From Candidatus Bruticola papionis (GTDB taxonomy: Bacteria; Vulcanimicrobiota; Xenobia; Xenobiales; Xenobiaceae), in the NCBI GenBank assembly GCA_002407045.1, contig DHKB01000045.1:1-17460 (forward strand): 17,460 nt of DNA, in the 5' to 3' direction. The first letter of the stretch is position 1, and every line of letters starts with the position of its first letter. The position numbers were made by a program, and so were the translations under genes. Below the pieces are notes generated by a model. That model was not told the origin of the DNA. It made no database searches and worked only from the letters and a program-made list of their open reading frames with translations. This document shows, in pieces, positions 6,314-13,301 of this stretch.

Positions 6314-8116
6314 TTACTCGTCGTCTTTTTTGAGAACAGCTAAGAAAGCTTCCTGCGGAATATCAACGTTACCTATACGCTTCATACGTTTCTTGCCTTC
6401 TTTTTGCTTCTCTAACAACTTGCGTTTACGAGAAATGTCACCACCGTAGCACTTAGCTAAGACGTTTTTGCGCATAGCTTTGACAGTCTCGCGAGCCAAG
6501 ATCTTGCCGCCCAAGCAAGCTTGAATCGGAACTTCAAACATCTGGCGAGGAATAACTTCTTTAAGGCGCTCAGCTAAATCACGGCCGGCAGCATAGGCTC
6601 GTTCACGGTGTACAATTATAGAAAGAGCGTCCACCTTTTGGCCGTTGACCAAGATATCTAAACGTACTAAATCAGACTGGCGTGCACCACAAAGCTCGTA
6701 GTCAAAGGAAGCATAGCCTCTAGTTCTAGACTTAAGCTGATCGAAGAAGTCGGTAATAATTTCTGACAAGGGCAACTCATAGTGAATCATGGCTCTTCCC
6801 GGAGAGGGATATTCCATATCCATAAAGATACCGCGCCGCCCTTGGCAAAGCTCCATAATTGGGCCGACATAATCTTCAGGCACAATAATAGTGGCTAAGA
6901 CAATAGGCTCTTCGATAATCATTTGCTGTTCGCCGGCTGGGAAATCGGACGGGTTTTGAATTAGCTTAGTGGAGCCATCTTTATTGCGAATGGTATAAAT
7001 AACGCTAGGAGCGGTGGCAATAAGATCAAGATCGAACTCGCGCTCTAAGCGTTCTTGTACAATTTCCATATGCAATAAGCCCAAGAAGCCGCAGCGATAG
7101 CCAAAACCTAAAGCCACAGATGTTTCTGGTTCCCAGACTAAAGCGGCATCATTAAGTTTAAGCTTGGAAAGAGCGTCTCGCAAATTGTTATAATCCAAAG
7201 GATCGATTGGATAAAGACCGCTATAAACCATCGGAACGGCTGGACGATAGCCTGGTAAAGCGTCAGTGGCTCCATCTTTGGCAAAGGTTAAAGTGTCGCC
7301 TACTCTGGTTTCTTCAATATTGCGAATTTGGGCTACTAAATAACCTACATCGCCAGCTTTAAGTACTTCAGCTGGACGAGGGCCAGGAGTGAATATACCT
7401 ACTTCATCAACTTGATATTCTTTACCCGTGCTCATCATGCGCACAACGTCGCCTTTACGTACTTGGCCATCAACGACTCTAAAGAAAGGTACAACACCGC
7501 GATATTTATCGTAGCGTGAGTCGAATATTAAAGCTCTCAAGGGCTTATTTAAATCGCCTTTAGGCGGCGGTATCTGCCCTACGATAGCTTCCATAAGCTC
7601 ATCGATACCGATATTTTGTTTAGCTGAAACTAAACAGGCATCGGAAGCGGGTAGAGCCAAAACTTCTTCGATTTCATGTATAACACGATCGGGATCGGCT
7701 GAAGGCAAGTCGATCTTATTGATGACAGGTACGACCTCAAGCCCTTGGTCTAACGCCATTTGATAATTGGCTAAAGTTTGAGCTTCGACGCCTTGAGAAG
7801 CGTCTACAACTAAAAGGGCACCTTCGCAAGCTGCTAAAGAACGGGAAACTTCATAGGTAAAATCGACGTGTCCCGGAGTGTCAAGTAAGTTGAGCTGATA
7901 AAGCTCTCCATTTTTGGCAGTGTAATATAAAGTTACCGGGTGTGATTTAATGGTAATGCCACGCTCGCGCTCTAAATCCATGGAGTCAAGCACTTGATCC
8001 ATCATATCGCGTTTATCTATAGCATTGGTGCGCTCGAGAATGCGATCGGCCAAGGTAGATTTGCCATGGTCGATGTGGGCAATTATACAAAAATTTCTGA
8101 CGTGATTCTGATCCAT
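6314..8116 (-). CDS. lepA: Elongation factor 4 (LepA), ribosome back-translocating GTPase
   Basis: A full-length 600-aa LepA. GTPase motifs are AHIDHGKS (13-20), RGITI (52-56), DTPGH (79-83, with the catalytic His83) and NKID (133-136). The EF-4-specific C-terminal part is complete, including GFGYRCGFLGLLHMEI, the GYASFDYEL region and the basic tail with AKCYGGDISRKRKLLEKQKE. The factor binds the ribosome in the cytoplasm, can reverse translocation and has been linked to initiation and 30S assembly. The SHPV after ITIK in switch I resembles Chlamydiae/Verrucomicrobia versions as I remember them. The ATG has only a weak Shine-Dalgarno (AAAG), and a strong AAGGAG lies about 35 nt further up. 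It appears monocistronic, with a terminator on either side. Confidence 0.98.
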   Translation of the reverse strand: MDQNHVRNFCIIAHIDHGKSTLADRILERTNAIDKRDMMDQVLDSMDLERERGITIKSHPVTLYYTAKNGELYQLNLLDTPGHVDFTYEVSRSLAACEGALLVVDASQGVEAQTLANYQMALDQGLEVVPVINKIDLPSADPDRVIHEIEEVLALPASDACLVSAKQNIGIDELMEAIVGQIPPPKGDLNKPLRALIFDSRYDKYRGVVPFFRVVDGQVRKGDVVRMMSTGKEYQVDEVGIFTPGPRPAEVLKAGDVGYLVAQIRNIEETRVGDTLTFAKDGATDALPGYRPAVPMVYSGLYPIDPLDYNNLRDALSKLKLNDAALVWEPETSVALGFGYRCGFLGLLHMEIVQERLEREFDLDLIATAPSVIYTIRNKDGSTKLIQNPSDFPAGEQQMIIEEPIVLATIIVPEDYVGPIMELCQGRRGIFMDMEYPSPGRAMIHYELPLSEIITDFFDQLKSRTRGYASFDYELCGARQSDLVRLDILVNGQKVDALSIIVHRERAYAAGRDLAERLKEVIPRQMFEVPIQACLGGKILARETVKAMRKNVLAKCYGGDISRKRKLLEKQKEGKKRMKRIGNVDIPQEAFLAVLKKDDE

Positions 8117-8183
8117 ATGAGTTTCTTTATGCTCTATATTTTATTTTTTATAAGCTCCTTTTGCTAAGCAGAAGCAGCAATAA

Positions 8184-8212
8184 ACTTTACCCTAACCAGA
8201 GCTAATTTGCAA
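8184..8212 (-). promoter_or_regulatory. Predicted sigma-70-type promoter of lepA
   Basis: On the minus strand TTGCAA (8212-8207) and TAAAGT (8189-8184) are separated by exactly 17 nt. They lie just downstream of the HU terminator and about 67 nt upstream of the lepA ATG. The spacing and position fit; the -10 is imperfect. Confidence 0.5.
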
Positions 8213-8232
8213 GTTTTAGCTATTTCCTTGGA

Positions 8233-8287
8233 GCAAAAAAAAGCAGCCGAAGCGTGCATACTCGACATACACACTTCTTGCTGCTTT
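8233..8287 (-). terminator. Rho-independent terminator of the HU-family gene
   Basis: On the minus strand an AAAGCAGC arm (8287-8280) plus GAAG/GTG pairs with its complement ending at 8240. It gives a stem of roughly 15 bp with small mismatches, followed directly by a run of eight T. This is a textbook intrinsic terminator about 85 nt after the HU stop, and it insulates lepA. Confidence 0.88.
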
Positions 8288-8370
8288 ATACGTGTTCTTT
8301 TTTACTTGGCAACCTGATTTATAGAAAAAAAAACTATCGTCAAGCCTACCAAATCGAACTCTGTAAAGCC

Positions 8371-8694
8371 TTACTTAACAGCCTCTTTGAGTTCTTTACC
8401 AGGACGGAAGACGGGCACTCTTCTGGCGGGAATAAGAATTTTCTCACTCTCTTCACCAGCGGCTCCAGGACGACGTTCAGTACGGGCTTTACGATCGCGA
8501 ATCTCAAAAGCACCGAAAGGTATCAAGCGTACGTTCTCACCATTTTTAAGGCGATTTACGATAACTTTCAAAAGCGTCTGAAGGAGTTCAGCGGCTTCTT
8601 TTTTATTTAATTTGGCCTCAGCAGCGAAATCAGCTACGATCTCACTCTTACCGACCTTAGTTCTCTTCTCATCATGGACTGCATTTTTATCCAT
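8371..8694 (-). CDS. HU/IHF-family DNA-binding protein
   Basis: A 107-aa protein from the ATG at 8694, which has GGAGGG 6 nt upstream. The frame is open further up, but only a TTG is available there and without such a ribosome site. After a 12-residue charged extension comes the classic HU fold. KSEIVADFAAEAKLNKKEAAELL forms the dimerising helices in two parts, then VIVNRLKNGENVRLIPFGAFEIRD forms the saddle strands. The DNA-contacting arm spans residues 65-90 and keeps the family's basic character and the RRVPVFRPGKELKEAV ending. It would bend and compact DNA as a dimer, in the nucleoid. HU, IHF-alpha and IHF-beta cannot be told apart by eye, so no gene symbol is given. Confidence 0.93.
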   Translation of the reverse strand: MDKNAVHDEKRTKVGKSEIVADFAAEAKLNKKEAAELLQTLLKVIVNRLKNGENVRLIPFGAFEIRDRKARTERRPGAAGEESEKILIPARRVPVFRPGKELKEAVK

Positions 8695-8971
8695 AATATC
8701 CCTCCAAAGCATTACCTTCTCTGAGTCTGACAACAAGCAAACGACACCACTAAAAGATCTCGCACAACAGCCAACCTCTCGAGAAGATCTGTCAACGCCA
8801 ACCAAAAACTGTAGAACCTCAGAATTTCGACTCGCTAGCCGGAACGAACCTCAAAATCCATTCCTTCGCCAAATCTAATAGATAAAGCTCTTGGCGTTTA
8901 CTTTGCCCCATCAGGTTCAATCTATGTCGAGGCATATTGAAAAAGTATAACGAGTTTTTCCCACAGCTTAA
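8695..8971 (-). promoter_or_regulatory. Promoter and long structured leader of the HU-family gene
   Basis: A minus-strand TTAAGC (8971-8966) and TATACT (8949-8944), 16 nt apart, form a plausible promoter about 250 nt upstream of the HU start. The leader would carry GAACCTGA (8919-8912 region) and then two copies of the sequence TTxTGAGGTTC (8856-8846 and 8824-8814). Each copy can pair with the first segment through AGGTTC/GAACCT. Two mutually exclusive hairpins are therefore possible, as in attenuators or autoregulated leaders. No known riboswitch consensus is recognised. Confidence 0.4.
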
Positions 8972-9266
8972 TGTACAAAGCTACTCAAAGCCATGACAAC
9001 GGTAAAAACTCAACATAGAGAATTCCCTCATGCAGTCCTTACATGTTTACATAGAAAAAGCCAAAAATCAACGATCGAGCAAAAAAATTTTAAATTTTAT
9101 TTTACAAAAAGGGCCATAAAAAACACTTTTTTGGCTTTTATGCATATTTACAGTTTTTATTTATGCATATTTATCATATTTTCGTATACTTTTTTAACTC
9201 ATATTTTCGAAGCATAACAAAAACAGTACAGGTTATGATTTTTTTATCGCTTATGAACAAATTAGT
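8972..9266. other. Very AT-rich intergenic stretch; no gene accepted
   Basis: This stretch lies between the HU promoter and the hpnH promoter. A 74-codon open frame (8993-9217) exists but has no ribosome site. Its product is a low-complexity Phe/Lys/Ile mix, so it is not called. The notable content is the pair of TTTATGCATATTTA repeats, listed separately. Confidence 0.5.
9137..9173. repeat. Two identical 14-bp direct repeats with palindromic cores upstream of hpnH
   Basis: TTTATGCATATTTA occurs at 9137-9150 and again at 9160-9173, 23 bp apart start to start, about two helical turns. Each contains the palindrome TATGCATA. The position, about 95-130 bp upstream of the predicted hpnH -10, suits an operator for a cooperatively binding dimer. 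Chance in AT-rich DNA is not excluded. Confidence 0.4.
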
Positions 9267-9267
9267 A

Positions 9268-9296
9268 TTAAGTTAAATACAAGTGATAATTATAAT
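9268..9296 (+). promoter_or_regulatory. Predicted promoter of hpnH
   Basis: TTAAGT (9268-9273) and a perfect TATAAT (9291-9296) are separated by 17 nt. The predicted transcript would start near 9303 and leave a leader of about 57 nt. That leader carries GAGAGGA (9321-9327), which sits over 30 nt before the ATG, an unusually long distance for a Shine-Dalgarno. Confidence 0.6.
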
Positions 9297-9359
9297 CTAA
9301 AATTTTGTTTTTTTATATAGAGAGGATTGAAAAGAAAATAACAGAAAAGTGCCCCCATT

Positions 9360-10361
9360 ATGCGGTTTCCATTTGATTTTACTTTTACCCAGGCTGTATA
9401 TCAAGCCAAGATGAAACGCCATGGTCGGCGTTATCCTACCGTATGTATGTTGGAGCCCCTTTATACTTGCAATTTAGCTTGTCGAGGCTGTACTCCCGAG
9501 CGTCATACTGGTAAATTAGCGGATCGCCTGAGCGTTGCTCAATGCTTACAAGCTGTAGAAGAAGCTAAAGTTCCCATCGTCTCTGTTTGCGGTGGTGAGC
9601 CTATGCTTTATCCTGAATTGCCCGAACTTTTGAGCCAACTTATTGCTCGCGGCAAATATATTATTCTTTGCACCAACGCTCAGTTGCTCGACACCAAGTT
9701 CTTTGGTATTGTGCCTCCGGATCGCCATATCTTCGTCAATGTCCACTTAGACGGCATGGAAAAAACACACGATTACGTAACTAATCGTCCCGGCACTTGG
9801 CAACGTTCTATAGCTATGATTCGCGAAAGCAAACAGCGCGGCTATTTAACTATTGTCAATTGTACTGTTTACAAAGAGACCGACGTGGAAGAGCTTGAAG
9901 AACTTTGTAAGCTGCTTACGGATATTGGCATCGACGGTATTTTGGTAACTCCTGGATACCAGTTTGAAAATGTTCATGAGAATGTATTCCTTACAGCTCA
10001 AGATACTTCTAAGAAGTTTAAGCGCATTAAAGAGTTTGCTCACAAGTATAAGATTACTTCTACTCCCGCTTTCTTGGAGTTCTGTGCTGGCGAACGCAAG
10101 CTTACTTGTGCTCCTTATTCTACGGTCAATTACACTCCCCACGGCTGGAAAGCGCCTTGCTATTTAGTTGATAGCCAAGAGTTTTATCCCGATTTCAAAA
10201 CTTTCTGGAATAGTGTAGATTGGGATTATTGGGAGAAACACGAAGATGCTCGCTGTGCCAATTGTCGTATGCATTCCGGCTTTGAGCAAACTGCTGTAGA
10301 GCAAGCCTTCAATTCTCCTATGGATATCCTTAAATTGGCTGCTTGGCAATTTTCCGGCTAA
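9360..10361 (+). CDS. hpnH: HpnH, radical SAM adenosyl-hopene transferase
   Basis: The 333-aa protein matches HpnH along its length. RYPTVCMLEPLYTCNLACRGC (24-44) holds the cluster-binding Cys37-x3-Cys41-x2-Cys44. SVCGGEPMLYPELPEL (75-90) holds the SAM-binding GGEP, and CTNAQLL, the Leu-Asp-Gly strand VNVHLDG, VTPGYQFE and GWKAPCYLV follow. A C-terminal CANCRMHSGFEQTAVE segment completes it. HpnH joins the 5'-deoxyadenosyl radical to diploptene to make adenosylhopane, the first step of C35 hopanoid side-chain synthesis. After the third cysteine the usual GKI-type residues are replaced by TPERHTGK, a small family variation. ATG 9360 is the only sensible start; an in-frame TAA lies about seven codons upstream. 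The downstream methyltransferase is 100 nt away on the same strand. Confidence 0.93.
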   Translation: MRFPFDFTFTQAVYQAKMKRHGRRYPTVCMLEPLYTCNLACRGCTPERHTGKLADRLSVAQCLQAVEEAKVPIVSVCGGEPMLYPELPELLSQLIARGKYIILCTNAQLLDTKFFGIVPPDRHIFVNVHLDGMEKTHDYVTNRPGTWQRSIAMIRESKQRGYLTIVNCTVYKETDVEELEELCKLLTDIGIDGILVTPGYQFENVHENVFLTAQDTSKKFKRIKEFAHKYKITSTPAFLEFCAGERKLTCAPYSTVNYTPHGWKAPCYLVDSQEFYPDFKTFWNSVDWDYWEKHEDARCANCRMHSGFEQTAVEQAFNSPMDILKLAAWQFSG

Positions 10362-10461
10362 TAACGCTACGTTGTTTAAGCTTTAAGTGATAATCATAGG
10401 GCCAATTTTATAGGAAAATATAGTTGAACTCGGCCATTTTCGGCAGACAAAGGGTTAAAAG

Positions 10462-11133
10462 ATGAAAGAGTTTTGGGATGTTTTAACTTTATGTTTCCGG
10501 GAGTGGCCGGTTCTTTTTAAAGTTAAGAAGCTTTGGAAAGTAGAGCTGCTAATGTGGCTTTACTATTTATTCCGCCTTCCCGGTTTTGATATCTGGTTAC
10601 AACGTCGCTTGATAGATCGTCCAGCTGACGATTTTCGTTTTGGTGATACTCCCTACCAGACTGGCTTAAAGATTTTGCAAAAAGCCAAAGTCACTGAGAA
10701 TGATCTTTTTATAGACTTAGGATCAGGCCGGGGTAAGATGGTCTTTTTGGCAGCTTTAGCTTGTCATTGCCAGGCTGTCGGTATAGAACTTTTGCCTAGC
10801 TATAATATTTTATGCAACCGTATTGCCAATAATTTGCATTTAGAAGATCAAGTCCAGTTCATAAATGATGATTTTCTAGAGTGCGATCTTACTGGCGTAA
10901 GTGTTATTTTCACCGCTTGTACTACTTGGTCGGAAATGACTCATGATTTGCTTTTGGATCGTGTAGAAGAACTTCCAGACGGAGTGCGTTGGATTTCAGC
11001 TGGCCAAGAACAGCGCCATCCAGACTTGAATTTGGTTGGTGCTGACACTTTACTTTTCAGTTGGGGGTATGAAGATGTTTGGTTTTACGAAGTGAAGCAC
11101 CAAACTTCTTCCACTACTGCTAGTAGTGATTAA
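10462..11133 (+). CDS. Class I SAM-dependent methyltransferase, Dot1-like motifs, next to hpnH
   Basis: A 223-aa protein with an AAAGGG site 7-8 nt before the ATG. An N-terminal amphipathic/hydrophobic part (about 27-45, with LLMWLYYLFRLPGF) could hold it at the membrane. The Rossmann domain starts near 65. Motif I is FIDLGSGRGKMVFLAAL (83-99), the acidic post-I residue is Glu109 in GIELLP, and NDDFLECDL (135-143) is motif II-like. The order FIDLGSGxGK...GIEL...N is close to Dot1/YrrT-type methyltransferases. The substrate is unknown. Its place behind hpnH and facing the hpnA-G-I operon suggests a role in hopanoid or polyol modification, but it is not among the named Hpn proteins. HpnP, the known hopanoid methylase, is a radical SAM enzyme and is not related. 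Confidence 0.83.
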   Translation: MKEFWDVLTLCFREWPVLFKVKKLWKVELLMWLYYLFRLPGFDIWLQRRLIDRPADDFRFGDTPYQTGLKILQKAKVTENDLFIDLGSGRGKMVFLAALACHCQAVGIELLPSYNILCNRIANNLHLEDQVQFINDDFLECDLTGVSVIFTACTTWSEMTHDLLLDRVEELPDGVRWISAGQEQRHPDLNLVGADTLLFSWGYEDVWFYEVKHQTSSTTASSD

Positions 11134-11199
11134 GCTTAAGCAACAAGCAATAAATGAGTAAACGCCGAGAATAGTTTAGATAAAAGGCAATATAACACT

Positions 11200-11238
11200 A
11201 AAGGCAGCTTTACACTTACGTGCGCTAGCTGCCTTTTT
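11200..11238 (+). terminator. Rho-independent terminator of the hpnH unit
   Basis: A perfect 10-bp stem, AAAGGCAGCT (11200-11209) with AGCTGCCTTT (11227-11236), has a 17-nt loop and is followed by TTAT. It ends the plus-strand hpnH-methyltransferase transcript. Confidence 0.85.
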
Positions 11239-11246
11239 ATCTATCC

Positions 11247-11275
11247 AAAAGCCATGAGCTTTACGGAACTCATGG
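11247..11275 (-). terminator. Terminator of the hpnA-hpnG-hpnI operon
   Basis: On the minus strand the perfect 7-bp stem CCATGAG/CTCATGG (11275-11269 with 11258-11252) has a 10-nt loop and is followed by CTTTTGG. It starts 8 nt after the hpnI stop. Its U tail is short, so strength is uncertain. Confidence 0.6.
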
Positions 11276-11282
11276 TAAAAGT

Positions 11283-12488
11283 TTAATCGACAGGATTTAA
11301 GGTACCATCAGGACTTACTTTGTATTTTTTACCTCCCCACTCTACTTTATCGCCTCCGAAAGCTGCCAACCAAAGCATAATATAAAGGAAGTCTTTTACT
11401 ATCGAAAAGATTAGGTATTTTGCTTGGAAAAATTTACTCTTTTCTTCTGCAAAGACGCTCCAGGTATACGCTGAACTAAAAAAGCGCAAGAATAGCCATA
11501 CCCCGGCCAATAATTCTGCATATCCCCAAAAGGAACTGCCGGAAAATAGAGCTGTAAGTGTAAGCATACCGCTCCAGAATAGTCCTTGAGTAATGAAGAA
11601 AGAAAGGAAGCCTCCAGGACGAGAGACACGATAAGTACGCATCCAACGAAGCTGGTGAGTAAAGTATTCGCTAAAAGACATATCACCGACAACATCTTCA
11701 ACTACTTCTCGAGCCAGAACTACACGCTGGCCACTTTGAGCTGTTCTAAAGCCAAGTTGATAGTCATCAGCTAAATAATCTTTAATAGCTGATAAACCGC
11801 CTATTTTTTGCAAAGTTTCTTTTTTTATAGCCATTACCGCTCCTAAAGCGAAGTTAATACCTTCAACTAAACGAGCTACCAATACAGAAGCGCAAAAATC
11901 ATTTACTGACAAGCCTTCCAGTAAAGAGCCATAACTGTGCATACGCTTAACTGTATAAAGGCAAGTAACTAAGCCAACATCTTGTTGAGCGGACAAATCG
12001 ACAATATCACTCATCAAGTTAGCTGGCGCTATCATATCAGCGTCGGAGAGAATAATAATATCGCCTTGAGCCTTTTTTTCCGCTTCGACGCATACAGAAA
12101 TTTTTTTATTTAAAGAATTTACATTTCCTAAAGATATTTCCGTATTATTTCCTAAAGAAAGAAGCGCACGTTCTTCCTCCGGCCATTTAGAAGCATCATG
12201 ATGTCCATCTAAAGCCAGGATAACTTGATTTTTAGCTTTGGAGTAACTTTGGTTAATAAAGCTCTTTAAGTACTCTCGCTCGTTATTATTTGGAACGTCA
12301 CGCAAAGGCTTTATTTGAGTAAGGTTAGGAGCAAAATCTGCACTTTTCCCGGAAGCGATTCTCTTTCTAGCTTGTCGGCGTTCATTATCGAATTGGCGAG
12401 TTACCCAAATAACCAAAGCTAAATAGGCACATGAAGCTAAAGTGCCTAAGGCAAAAATCATTATAAAAAAGTTAGCTACGGTAAACAT
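11283..12488 (-). CDS. hpnI: HpnI-like hopanoid glycosyltransferase (GT2/GT21 fold)
   Basis: A 401-aa membrane glycosyltransferase. An N-terminal helix (about 5-29) anchors a catalytic domain with KPLRDV (60-65), Asp94, the DxD motif SDAD (148-151), VGLVTCLY (171-178), ADDYQLG (240-246) and HQLRWMRT (278-285). Three further hydrophobic segments lie between about 294 and 378. These are the D-D-D-(x)xxRW signatures of the ceramide glucosyltransferase-like family, and VTCLY plus LADDYxLG fit HpnI. HpnI transfers N-acetylglucosamine to bacteriohopanetetrol, and HpnK then deacetylates the product; HpnK is not in this window. The ATG abuts the hpnG stop (TAAATG), and there is almost no Shine-Dalgarno, so translation is probably coupled. 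Confidence 0.85.
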   Translation of the reverse strand: MFTVANFFIMIFALGTLASCAYLALVIWVTRQFDNERRQARKRIASGKSADFAPNLTQIKPLRDVPNNNEREYLKSFINQSYSKAKNQVILALDGHHDASKWPEEERALLSLGNNTEISLGNVNSLNKKISVCVEAEKKAQGDIIILSDADMIAPANLMSDIVDLSAQQDVGLVTCLYTVKRMHSYGSLLEGLSVNDFCASVLVARLVEGINFALGAVMAIKKETLQKIGGLSAIKDYLADDYQLGFRTAQSGQRVVLAREVVEDVVGDMSFSEYFTHQLRWMRTYRVSRPGGFLSFFITQGLFWSGMLTLTALFSGSSFWGYAELLAGVWLFLRFFSSAYTWSVFAEEKSKFFQAKYLIFSIVKDFLYIMLWLAAFGGDKVEWGGKKYKVSPDGTLNPVD

Positions 12489-13301
12489 TTACTTACTACT
12501 TTTCTGATCTAGCTGGATAGCTGCCGCTTTAACGCGCCTAAGAAAAATATCTAAGAAAATCGCTAAATTCTTAGCCGCTTTGCTACTATTTTCAGCTAAA
12601 CGGCATAAACGGGGAATTAAAACCGGGCGCTTAATAACCTCAAAGATAACTTTGCTTTTATTAACTTGACCGTTTTCTCCATCGGAGAAATCGTTAAAAT
12701 TTAAAGGCATAGCGAAAGAAGCTTCGTCGCTGACCGCTTTAATAGCATTCCAAGGAAGGTTAAACTTTTGAGCGGCAGCAGCTATAGCGCTAGCTTCCAT
12801 ATCTACTACAGCGGCTCCGAAACGACTTAATAAAGCGGTTTTTTCTTTAACAGTGCCGATAACTTTAGCGCTGGTAAAAGCTTTTACAAGTTCAATAGCA
12901 GAACCGGGCGTAGCTTTTTCGGCACTGAGTTGGCGTAAAATCTCTAAGCCTAACCCTGAAGGCTGAGGATAAATAGTATTTAACAAAGTTTCGGCACCTA
13001 TTATTTGGCCAGCTTTTAACCCAGCTGAAAGAGCTCCGCAAAAACCCGCTGAAATTAACATAGAAGGCTTAAAGCGTCTAATAACCAGTTGAGCCGATTC
13101 TAAAGCGCGTTCACGTCCCATACCGCACAAACAAACTAAAGCATTTTGAGAACGAATATGCCAAACTACCGGCGACGAAGTTGCCAGTCCATCCAACTGA
13201 ATGCCACTATCCCAATCTATGGAATAGGTATGCAAAAGAGGTTTGACTTCTTCTGGAGTAGCCATAAAAATAGCGACTAATTGCTTGCTCATAACCACCA
13301 C
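12489..13301 (-). CDS. hpnG: HpnG, hopanoid-associated nucleoside phosphorylase
   Basis: A 270-aa member of the PNP/MTA-SAH nucleosidase superfamily: CLCGMGRERALESA (58-70), MLISAGFCGAL (81-91), AAVVDMEASAIA (163-173, the Met-Glu ribose-binding motif) and KAVSDEA (188-194, catalytic Asp). Between hpnA and hpnI this is HpnG, which removes adenine from adenosylhopane on the way to ribosylhopane. Two starts compete: GTG at 13301, directly after the hpnA stop with AAGG 7 nt before it, or ATG at 13292 three codons later. The C-terminal 50 residues are basic and helical, perhaps membrane-associating. Confidence 0.9.
   Translation of the reverse strand: MVVMSKQLVAIFMATPEEVKPLLHTYSIDWDSGIQLDGLATSSPVVWHIRSQNALVCLCGMGRERALESAQLVIRRFKPSMLISAGFCGALSAGLKAGQIIGAETLLNTIYPQPSGLGLEILRQLSAEKATPGSAIELVKAFTSAKVIGTVKEKTALLSRFGAAVVDMEASAIAAAAQKFNLPWNAIKAVSDEASFAMPLNFNDFSDGENGQVNKSKVIFEVIKRPVLIPRLCRLAENSSKAAKNLAIFLDIFLRRVKAAAIQLDQKSSK

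Noticed and set aside
8905..8935. A tRNA-like T-loop (GGTTCAATC) at 8914-8922
   Set aside because: The flanking stem does not pair, there is no acceptor stem or CCA, and the segment fits the HU leader.
8993..9217. A 74-codon plus-strand frame
   Set aside because: No ribosome site, low-complexity AT-driven composition, and no homology pattern; it overlaps the AT-rich spacer.
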